A model generated the notes under the pieces. It saw only the letters and a program-made list of their open reading frames with translations. It had not been told where the DNA came from and made no database searches. A DNA stretch of 64,000 nt from Cydia pomonella (lineage: Eukaryota; Arthropoda; Insecta; Lepidoptera; Tortricidae), in NCBI RefSeq assembly GCF_033807575.1, contig NC_084705.1, positions 12,766,019-12,830,018 of the forward strand. Direction: 5' to 3'. This document shows, one piece after another, positions 37,696-49,600 of the stretch. Position 1 is the stretch's first letter, and every line of letters begins with the position of its first letter. The translations under genes and the position numbers were made by a program.

Positions 37696-40600
37696 CTGCA
37701 AGTAAAAGAACAAACAAGTACAGCTACAAATGTAACGCAATGAAGGAAGCGAGAATAAGTACCTAATTATTCAAAGCTACTCTAGAAACTATAACTCAAG
37801 TGTATAAATACACACTCCTAATAATTAGAAAAAATAAGCAAAACTTAAGGAAAATTTTAAATAAGCAGAAAGTCAAAATATTTGGGTCACAATAACTACT
37901 AAAAGTAAGTTATCCCTCTATATTCCCTATTGCGTATAATCTTTCGTTTTGGCAGTATTGGCAGTAAATTAGATATTTACTATTATCTATTCTTTGGTGT
38001 TGGCTCGGCTTGAGATATACCTTAGCACGTTGAAGCGTCGCAATCGCGTATTCGTCTTCGCACTCACAGGCAAGCGGGTTGCCGCCGAGCAACACCTTGT
38101 AGTCGACATTTTTACTGAGGCTCAGGAGTTTCTCGGCTGCGCTCGATGTGATGTGCGCGATGCTGTTGTTGCGCACGTCGAGGATCTGCGTTTTAATATA
38201 AGTATATTTTTTTTACATGGTATGAAATATAATTAAGCTCAATGGATAATCATTGATTCGCGGTACATTAAAATACATTCAACGAAACGAGTAACATAGG
38301 TAATAAATAATAAATAATTAAAATATTTTAGGACATTCATACATAAAGGTAATGTAAACAATATTTAGGTATATCGCTACGCCTGAATGAAATGCCATGC
38401 CTTGTAAGCAAGAATGATAAAAGCGGCCAAGTGCGAGTCGGACTCGCCCATGAAGGGTTCCGTACCATTTATGACGTATTAAAAAAACTACTTACTAGAT
38501 CTCGTTCAAACCAATTTTTGGTGGGCGAGTCCGACTCGCACTTGGCCGCTTTTTAATTTTCTCGTTTACCCCTCTAAAGAGGCCCCTATATTTGAGATTC
38601 ATTTATTTAAGTTACATGTGCGGCTTTGGGTCACAGATTCACATATATGTACCACATTGGTCCAGTAGTTTCGGAGCAAATAGGCTGTGACAGACGGACA
38701 GACGGACAGATAGACGCACGAGTGATCCTATAAAGGTAACGTTTTTTTCCTTTTGAGGTACGGAACCCTAAAAATGTAGTGCACAGACTAATAATATATG
38801 TTAATATTGATAAAGTCTATGACTTTTTTTTCATACTACGTCGGTGGCAAACAAGCATACGGGCCGCCTGATGGTAAGCAGTTTCCGTAGCCTATGTTCG
38901 CCTGCAACTCCAGAGGAGTTACATGCGCGTTGCCGACCCTAAACCCCCCTCCCCCTCGTTGAGCTCTGGCAACCTTACTCACCGGCAGGAACACAACACT
39001 ATGAGTAGGGTCTAGTGTAGGTACTACAGTAATCTTCTATGACGGAGTAAAAGTACTCAGATGATGGGGTAGGGAGGGCTGCGTAACTCTTCAGTCAAAA
39101 TATATCAAAGTCAAGACTTGACTAATACAAGAAAGGGTTGGATGCTCATATCCGGTCCCTGAACGGTTCTTGGTAAGACAAGAGAACTGATCTTAACTAA
39201 GATAAAAAAAAATGATAAATAATAATAAATAAATATTATAGAACATTATTACACAAATTGACTAAGTCCCACGGTAAGCTCAATAAGGCTTGTGTTGGGG
39301 GTACTTAGACAACGATATATATAATATACAAATATTTATAAATACTTAAATACATAGAAAACACCCATGACTCAGGAACAAATATCCGTGCTCATCACAC
39401 GAATAAATGCCCTTACCAGGATTTGAACCCGGGACCATCGGCTTCATAGGCAGGGTCACTGCTTACTAGGCCAGACCGGTCAAACTAAGAGAAAATCTTA
39501 AATAGGTAATACAAAGCAGGCCAACCCGCATTTACTGTAGACTAAGTACAAGTAGATACATACAGTCAGCAAAGCTATTAGCTTGGCATCCATGCTAACA
39601 TATTTGTATGTAAGGGGTGCGTATATGGTAGCATGTACCTACCTACCATATACGCAGTGCAATACGAGGAACTGTCAAATTTCACAATCATTCGCATAGT
39701 AAAGAATCTGGGCGTTGAGTCAAGTGGTTACAGATATAATTTGTTACTAACACGCAAGGTATCAGGTATGTCCTCTTTATCAATGTTGGTTATTTTGTTA
39801 TTAGGGGCATGCAGTTCTAGGAGATTGAGGCGCGGCACGGCAGCCAGCGTCCCGGGCGCAACGTGCAGCGCTACCGGGTAGCCAGGTGCAGCCGGCGGCC
39901 AGCTTGGAACCAGCGGCAGCGGACCCGCACACCGCACCACCGTAGCATTGTCGGGCTGCCGTTTTGCGCACGAACATCCTGCAAAGAACATACAATAGAT
40001 TATTTAGTAAATTATCCCTTACAGCTAATCCAAATCTAATGCTCAAATCAAAAGCAGCACGTCGCCGTCTAATAGCCTACAAATTGTTTTTTTTTTTTTA
40101 CAACCTTGCAGTCATCACTTATAATACTATTTTTGCCATTATGATTTATGGACAAGATTTATTAATAAATTTATGCAAGTCAACAGGACATTTAATTCAA
40201 AATTAAACTTCATACACGTTATGGATATAATTTTAAAAATCGTTATAAATATAGGTATGTCTAATACGATCAATTTACGTGTCTTTCACATAATATAATA
40301 TTTTATTTATTCTGATTTGACTAGACTTGATCATGTACTACGAACATTTTGTGATAAACCTATCATACAGTATTGTAAGGCATATTAAAGCTAAACTTAT
40401 TAATACCTTTAGGGCAGGGACCATTGTACGAGCAAGTCAAGCGTCCACGGTCGTGGGCAAGTAGCACTGCTACTCCAGATGGCGTCGTGCAATTTACACG
40501 ATTAGGCTCCTCTGGCGTAAATAACGAGCAACTGCGCAGCAACTCCCGAAGCCAGTACGCATTACAGTCGCATGCCAACGAGTTCAATATTAGTTTGACT

Positions 40601-43600
40601 TGTACGCGCTGAAACGGAAAATTAAAAGTTAAAAGAGAAAACCACCGGCATCTTGATGTTTAATTAATAATTTCAATGAATTTGTGACTTGACTTTGTAT
40701 CAATTGAAAATTTTAATGTTATTTTACTGTGATGTAACTCAATTGTTTATTTTACTGTATAGTAATTTGATGCTATTTATTAATGTTGACTTGTAAGAGG
40801 AAAGTCAGCTCCTGATAGCGGAAAGAAAAGTGCTCAGGAAGATCCTGGGACCTGTCCGAAGTGACGACGGCTCCTGGAGGATCCGGAAAAATGCCGAGAT
40901 CGAGGAGTTGGTGGCTGAGCCCAATATCATCGGCGTAACTAAATCCCACAGACTTCGCTGGCTTGGTCACCTATTCAGAATGGGGGAGGATCGCGCAGTC
41001 AAGGAAGCGTACTTGGGGCGACCAACCGGCCGTCGACCGATCGGGCGCCCCAGGTACCGCTGGTGTGATGTCATGGAGGCGGACCTGCGTCGTCGGCTGA
41101 ATGCCAATTCATGGCAAGAAACCGCGCTGGATCGGAACAGGTGGCGTTCTGTCGTTTCGGAGGCCAAGATTCTTTTTGGATTGCTGAGCCAAAGCAGTTA
41201 CTTAGTTATGACTATGTTCTGATTGTCACCCTTTGGGTACAGAATAGTCATTATCAATGTCATTTATTTTTAATAAAACAAATCTAGAAACTACCTTAAG
41301 TAACTTTTGGTGTTGACGTTTGTTTTTGTATAGAATTTTAATACTTATACAACTTGAAATATGCATAATAAAATTATAAATAAAATGTTATTTTAAATAA
41401 TATGTTATTTGTTTTTTAATACAACATTCCACCCGGTAATAGGCTGTATTAACATAAAATCGAATTCTGTTCAGTAGGCTCTTTTACTTAATTCTTAGTC
41501 TAAAAATATTGTTGCTTTACCTTACGAGTTCCACCATTTTGAGATAAACTTTCGTTTCGACATTCGTTGAAGTCGCTTTTGTTGATGAAAATTTTCAATG
41601 GGTTGTTGTTATTGCCATTATTTTTCATACTAAGAATTACTGGCTTATTTTCAGCACGTTTCATTTTCAAATTACTGTACTGTAATAAACATAAAGATTA
41701 ATTAACATTAATTTACTGCAGCCAATCAGTCGGTAATCTGTAATTCTTAATTCTAATGTGATAATTTTAAGGGTCGGCAACGCGCATGTAATGCCTCTGG
41801 TGTTGCAGGCGTCCATAGGCTACGGTGACTGCTTACCATCAGGCGGGCCGTATACTTGTTTGCCACCGTCATGGTATAAAATAAAAAAAAATTGCGTAGG
41901 TAGACACCTTCAGTTCAGTTCAGTTCAGTTTCTTTATTGGCAAAAAAATACTTTACAGGTCACACAGATACATTTGAAATTATGCTAGTTACCTATATAA
42001 AATTCTAGATAAAAATATACAGGTCAAAGTTTACAGTTCCTAAATAATGAAATATTCGTGCGTATATTGAATCGCTTTCTGTAAGTTTAATGTCATTAGG
42101 AATTTTGCTATATATTTTGAGCCCAATATCACTGGACCTTCCACTTTTGGACCTTCGCGAGTCATTGAGTAGGAGCGACTAGTACTTATAATTACCACTG
42201 GTAAAAGGTGAGATTTTTTTCCCAGTAGTTTCCACCAAAATGTTTTTAAGAGTTAAATACTAATAAAAACACTAGAAATAGTATAGTATAAATAAATATA
42301 GAGTGCCTTAAAAGTGATCTAAAATATTAAAACCTGTGCAAGTGCAAATAATAAATAATTTACGAGAAATTAACGTGTGGATGAAATTTATCTCATTAAT
42401 TGTAAATTGAATTAATTGTAACGTTATCTATGAAACCTGGATCTTTAATTTGTCGAAGGGGACGCCGTACTGCGTAGCGCAGAGTTGTATTTCTATAGGA
42501 GCATCGTTGATAATGGCGTATTCGCCATTGACAAAGATCAATAAATAACGTCAAACTTATACGAACGAACAAATAAATTAGTCATTTAAATAAACAGTAA
42601 TCGACTTATAATTATTTATCAAATATAGAGTATTTATACTATACTATTGAGAGGAGGAGGTCAAGGGTTCAAATCCTGGTAACTGCATTTATTTGTGTGT
42701 CACACATATTTGTTCCTGAGCTATGGATGTTTTCTATGTATTTAAGTATTTTGTACTATTTAGAGTTAAGACTCTAGATCCATGGGGTCCTAGCACGCAC
42801 AAGGTTTTTGCAGAAATCGCGAAGCGTCTGGTTGACGTAACTGGTGACCGAAGAGCTGGCGGCTTCCTCGCAACAACGAGGAAATGCCGCCAGTATCCTT
42901 GGTACAATGCTTCAAAAGCCTATTTTAGATCTAAGCTAGTTATAGTAACACGGTAAAATATTATTGTAAATAAAACATTTTAACAATTATTTTAAGAATT
43001 TATCTATAATCTTAATGAGCTTAACTATGGGGCTTGGTCGATTTGTGTAAGAATGTCCCATAAAATGTATATATTTATAATTATGTTATTGCTTTATCAT
43101 CACAATCATGAAGTATGTAAGTATACCCCTACTACAATCATCTATAAATATATTAAATAACCTGCCACTAACGTCTCTTGTTGTGTTTTCTATTTCCTCC
43201 GTTTAAAACTAGTTTACACAACTCACCAAGTGAACAGTTGTTTATACTTTTTACTCTATTTAATACGCGTTAGTGAATAAAATAGCTAAAACTAGTATAT
43301 TTATTCAAGGCTCATTATTTTCTCCTATCGTGTCTAACGGCCCGATTCGAAGAATGAGATACGATAACGAGAAGTTCTGGTTTAGATAAGTTCTCATTTA
43401 GATATCGTTTGTATATCGTATAATTGACAGAAGCAGCTCGATTTGGGCAACCAATGTCACTTTGATGTTAGAAATATCGTAGATAGATCTTACGGGGATC
43501 ACGGTGGAATCGAAATAAACGTCAATTTTAAAATGTCGTTTAGTTAGGTATCGATCTTTTAAAGATCTCAAGATCTTAAACGTGTCTTAATCATTCTTCG

Positions 43601-46600
43601 AATCGGGCCGTATCTACGATTTTCTGTTTACTTACCCATAAAAATTTGATGTTATTCTTGTCCAGAAATATTTCAGTGAGATATTCATTCTCGGTCCAAT
43701 CACTGCAAATGCGCGTCGCATTAGTGTTGCGCAGTTCCAAGCGTCGCAGATTCTTTGGCAACCCGGATTCAACTGAAGTAAAAACAATACAAATCATTAA
43801 TTAGAAACTTTTGTACTGATGAAGTATGACAGGATCGACGAACTTTAATATTTTTGTACCTTTAGTCAACGGTCTCATTTAGTTATTACCATTTTATCTT
43901 TCAATACAGACTTCCAGCGTTTAACAACGAATCAAAGAGCAAAACTTTTGTAGTTACGTGGTTAAATAAATTCACAATACATTGAACATACCTACTAAAT
44001 TAGAGTTAAGGAAAGTAACATATTCACCTAATTATCAACAAAAACATACTACCTACCTACATAAATAGTCAGCCACCAAACCACCAACCAAATAGAAAAT
44101 TTAATACATTTAAACATTGATTATGCCTTAGTTTGAGCTATTAATATTAAGTGAAGGAAAAAGGTAGGTAAAAAAATTATAAGATCTACATGAAGGTACT
44201 ACTTATATTTAAAAGTTATCTTGTTCAGCGGCTGTAGCACTAGCCATGCCATAATAACCATGAATATATTTTATAAAGGATATCATTAGGATAACATTAA
44301 TGTAACATAATATGTACAATATTATAACATACCTAAATAGTGCATTAGTCCGAATTCTGGCTTTAAACAAGCCATTTTTGGCTTAGCAATGCAGTAACAT
44401 GAAACTTTACGATTATTTTAATGTTTAGTTTAGTTTTATTTGAACTTAAAAATAATAATTTTAAACATAGGGGGGACATTTGGGGGGTAAATGAGATAAT
44501 TATATAACAAAGTACTGCAAACTAAATCGGTTTAAATAATACCGAATGAAAGGGCTGAAATATATATTTTTTTAATTTTAAAATAAGTAATTTAGAAGTT
44601 ATTCAAGAAAATAGACAAAAATCGAAACTACTGGGGCTAAAATTAAGAAAAAAATACTCAAAGTAATTCTTTACCTAAATATAACAGGAAAACCTATTAG
44701 AAATCTGCAGTCAAGCGTGAGTCGGACTTAAGAATAAAAATATTGTTATGCTATTTTAAGGCAAAGTTCAAAAAAAATCAGGAGATTAGCCGTAGAATAG
44801 AGTACTAGTACATTTCCGCACGTGTAGCGAACGACGTTTTTTAATATAGTTGCGAAAAAATAAGAAAAACAACAAGTACTTTTTTTATGCATGTACTATA
44901 AGTCTGAAACAATTGTAAATATAAAATATTATACTATTATTACCTAAGTATCGTTATTTACGATTATTTGTGTATCGTATATTTAAATTGTATGAAAACA
45001 ATATCGAATGTTACCTTTGGAAACTTAAAACATTCTTGCGGTGAGAAAAAATACCTCTGCTTTGACAGGCGTTTCGGCAGCTATTCCGTTCCATTCAGAC
45101 AACTTATTAAGAATGGTTTTTCAATATTCAATATTAAAAAATAAACGTGTTATAATGATGAAGAGGTAAGTAATAATATGTAAAATATGCTTAAATTTAT
45201 TATTTTTACATTAACATTAACATAAGATATGTTGTTTACGACTTTTAAAGGAAACTAACATTAACACTCATCAATAAGCAGTCATGAATTGGAATACGTG
45301 GAAAAGTAAATAGCACTAGTTCGCGAAATCCAACTTTCCGCACGCTAAACAGCTACATAAAACAGCACTTTTTGAGCAACTGTATAAAAAATACTTTTAA
45401 CATGATCGGTTGAACAATTTTTCAGTTTTCTTTAAAAACCCTTAATAAAAGGTCGTAAGTTATCTAGAACATCGATAGAAATTAAGTCCCATATTTTTAA
45501 AGTAAATACCTTCCCTCCTTAAACTAATTACTTACTTATTAAAAACAAAATTGATAGCTACATATATTATTACAAATTGCCTCTCATTAACTCAGAACAA
45601 AATTGTTATTTATTGAAGAGTGTTAACGTATATTAACACTCTTCAATAAATAACAATTTAGTTCTTAAATCTCATATGACATCTCTCAAGTGACATAATC
45701 GGACAGACAGACTGACATGGCGAATCTATAAGGGTTACGTTTTTTGCCATTTGGCTACGGAACCCTAATAAGAGCCTCGGTAGAGAGTACCATTTCGTAC
45801 CATTTGGTGTTGAAACTCTAGATCTATGGGGTCCCAGCGCGCGCAAGTTTTTTGCAGAAATCGCGAAGCGTCTGGTTGACGTAACTGGTGACTTTAGAGG
45901 GGGCGGCTTCCTCGCACAACGTATGTACTAGTACGATACAACGAGGAAGTGCCGCCAGCATCCTTGGTACAAAATGCCTCAAGGGCCTATTTTAGATATA
46001 AGCTAGTTATAGTAATCCTCTGTATACGAGTCCATTATGTATATTGTTATTGTAAATAAAATGTTAACTCAGTAGTAAAGTACGTCTCTGTTACTGGTAC
46101 CAAGAGTACGTCTAAAATACGAGTTTTACGAGTACGACCCCCAATAGGCAGTTTACGTATTTGCCGTGCTTAGGCGTCTTATTATTTCGGTAGGGATCGG
46201 AAATATCGTGACGTTTTAAGTGAAGGCTATGAATCTATTGACATATTTTTTATTATATATTATTACATTATTTTTAGATAAAACAAACACCCAGACGACC
46301 GTCTGTTGACAAAATTTTATTTTGTTTAAAGTAACGGTAAGAAAAGAAAGGAGGTACGAGGTGATGAAAGTTTCATATTTGTTTTATTTCAGAAATCAAA
46401 GTCCGTACTTTTAAATACTCGACAAGCTAAAAGTAAAAAGTAAAAAGAAGTCTATTACAAAAAACCTGTTCCAAAAACTATTCCGGTACAACGCCCCGCC
46501 TCTATTGTGGATATTGTTCACTGACAGATGGTGTTGGTAGCAATTCGACAAGTCACAATATTTCCCACATCAAATGGAAATCAACACGAAACGTCACTTT

Positions 46601-49600
46601 TAGCATGTCGAATACCGCTCCTGTTCTACATTTATCTACATTAACAAATTTGCTTAAAATGTGTTTAACGTTACGCCGTTGATTGACGAATAGAGAGCCA
46701 CTGGGGCTACGATGGCCGTGATGACTGACATATCGCCGTGTGCCTGCTATACGGCCACAATTCAAAATTTTTAATTTTCTGGATTATTGCAGATTCGTAT
46801 TCAAAATTGTTCAATTTACGACCTTCTTTCGAGAGCCATAGCAGAAAAGGTCTTTAAGAGCCTTTTTCTCACAAGTGGCCTTATGGATTTGACCATAAAT
46901 TGTCAGAAGATTCCCTGCAATACAGCCACTTGCCTGCTCCCGCGGCGTTCGCACGTGAACCTGACGGCCCTTTTGAGTTGTGGCTATATAGCACACGTAT
47001 TAAATGAAGCTTTTGAGTTGCGTCCTAGAAAATAATAATTAGTTTAGTGATAGTTACGATGAATCACTATAAATATAAAAGAAACAAACGGCAATTGGTT
47101 GTGTCAAAGCAGTAAGTATTACACTTATTATTACAAAATTACCAGCTCGCTACCGAAACTACCACAACGCAACAAAATGATTAAGCAAATCTCAACTTTG
47201 TTTTCTTACAAGTGCGTTTCAATATGGCTCATCAGTGAGGGTCGTGAACCTAATTCATATTTTTACCCGTCTGAAGAAAGATAAGCATTGAGCATGTTTT
47301 CGAAGAGTGTGTATGTATTTAACTAATAGTTTATTGTATATAATATTATGGTGTGTCTAATTCTATAGCACGCTTTACTGTCAGTAATATGCAACCGATT
47401 TTATTGTGTGAGGTAAATTACTAACTGTGGTCGGGATGGTTGTATTCGGGATGGTGTCATAATATTGGAATTTTGTTAAATATTATAATAACTGCTTTTA
47501 TTTTGTGGACTTTGGCGCCAAAAATTAAATCACTTGGAAAGTCGTTACTTTGATATGTTTACATTTACTATTTACTTATTTGATAATGGTAAAGGCATTT
47601 TCGTGGTAATGACTGTGTTTAATGTTTTTTTCGGTGTGTGTCCTAGCTATTCAATTTATTTCAATTAAAATGCTTTTATGAAGAATGATAGAAACTAGAT
47701 ATAGCTATGTTTTATATGTTTGCTTGTTTTAGATCTAAAATTTCGAGGACTACGAGTAGATCTGCTAACACACGTAATGCCACCTCGGTCGGACAGTCTC
47801 TCTCGTGTGACACCTTTGTCAAAAGCGAAGGATTCACCAGAACACAGAAGTTTTTCCGGTCTTGATTATGACCTAATGAAAGACATGTTCAAAGGACGTG
47901 GAAGACTATTATTGGACGCTGCTCGAGCCCTACAAGATTCACCACCAACTATAAGCGATTTTAATTTTTCCGAAAGTCACTCGCAATATACACAATGCAT
48001 TGATGAACTATTACAGACTGATTATTACATACGTTGATTCTACTAAAGTAACGAATAAAAAATATTTTGTATTACAACGCTTTTTTTATTAGTGCTAAGT
48101 TGTGATACATTGTGATATTCGTTATTTCTTGAACTGATTACCTATGATTAAGTTTAGTGTCCAGTAGTTACGTTATTCATGTGTATTGTGTATTGGCCTT
48201 TAAAAGGAAAATATACAGCAATTTACTACCTTTGTATTTTGTAAGTCTACTTAAAGAAGACTGATTATTACATACGTTGATTCTACTAAAGTAACGAAAA
48301 CAAAATATCAAATATCAAATATCAAACATTTATTCAGCAAATAGGCCACAGGGGCACTTTTACATGTCCATTTTTACAAACAATAAATTAAAAAAAAAAA
48401 ACAATTACAAATATCGAATCTATGAAATAATAAATACTTTATTAGAGATGTATACTGTCTCTAAATGTCAAATTACACAAAAAAAACTATGATAAAAAAA
48501 TAAAACCATAAAATACTAAAATTCTTTAGAGAAATATTTTCTATAACAACGCATTTTTTATTACTGTTAAGTTGAAATACATTGTGATATTCGTTATTTC
48601 TTGAACTGATTACTTATAAGAAGTTATCTACTTGTAAGAATTAACTTACTGAATACATTATAATAAATAAATTGCCTGCAATGTTCTTAAAGAAGTTTTA
48701 TTTGTTCAAATTTTATAAAGAACCTTTAAACAATTAATATTATTTGGTAATGCCATGGTATAATGTTGCTGATTATAAGCTATAGTTGGTCAAACCAATT
48801 TGTCAGTAAATAAGAACAATAAAAACTATACTCATCCTTTTCTTTTGGATGCTAGTACTAGTGTAAGACAAAGATAGTATGACTCCCTCTGTCTATGTTT
48901 GAAATGAGATAGCCCTTTGACAAACTATAGTTACACATGTTATCGCGTACAGTGATCTTGTTCCTATCAAAGTTGATAAAATAAAGGGATTTTAACTATT
49001 TTGGTGTTTTTATTTATATTTGCATGGTAACCTTTATCCAATAATTTTGTGTTTAAATTTGGCCGCATCCCAAAATCTTTTAAAAACGTTTCCGCAATAC
49101 GGCCACAACTCTAAATACCTGTCTTTCGGGCCTTGTGTCTTAAAAATATACATTTTCTTTTAAAAAGTGGCGTGGTCATAAGGAGGGTTATATCATTCCG
49201 AGTAAAAAAAGCTAAATTTTAAATTCATAGACCTAAAACTAAAGGAGTAAGATCCTATTAAACACCCTGAACTATACTCTCACAACTTTGAGACGCGATT
49301 TCTCGAAAAAACGGTTTTTTGAGATGTGGCAGTGTAGCAGGCACACGGCGATATTTACAGAAACAAAGAATAAAGCGATTATAATTTATCAGAATTCGGT
49401 CTAACTTGTCACAAGTTTATCGTACAAGTTCATGGAAATCAGATTACTATATAGTGATTTCCATGCAGTCTGTTTTTATTGTCTACTTTTAAGCATAATT
49501 CTTATTTTTAAGTTACTTACCCTTATAATAATACTGGCCAGATCCACACAGCGAGCCCAGAGGGTTGTTGTTGACCTTCAGAATCTTAAGCTGGTTCAGC

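Larger units (their letters stand above)
46730..49354. mobile_element. Candidate 2.6-kb DNA transposon in Toll B intron 3
   Basis: The left end ATATCGCCGTGTGCCTGCTA (46730-46749) is perfectly inverted at 49335-49354. The match continues inward for about 18 more bp with five mismatches. A subterminal ATACGGCCACAA motif occurs near both ends. No transposase is recognised; the possible coding exons inside are described separately. No clear target duplication is visible. Confidence 0.5.
43773..49520 (-). other. Toll B intron 3 (5.7 kb)
   Basis: Bounded by GTAAGT after 49521 and ACTTCAG before 43772. It is the largest intron and contains a LINE tail, a family 2 fragment, a perfect palindrome, the candidate 2.6-kb transposon and a local duplication. 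43773-45600 is AT-rich with nothing recognisable. Confidence 0.8.

Noticed and set aside
37910..38020. C-terminal continuation of the exon 8 frame
   Set aside because: It adds two surplus cysteines and breaks LRRCT spacing. Splicing at GTATAT after QRAK restores the family pattern in phase with exon 9.
46553..46996. Minus-strand ORFs of 61-70 codons in Toll B intron 3
   Set aside because: They overlap the transposon end and plus-strand frames, and have no homology I recognise.
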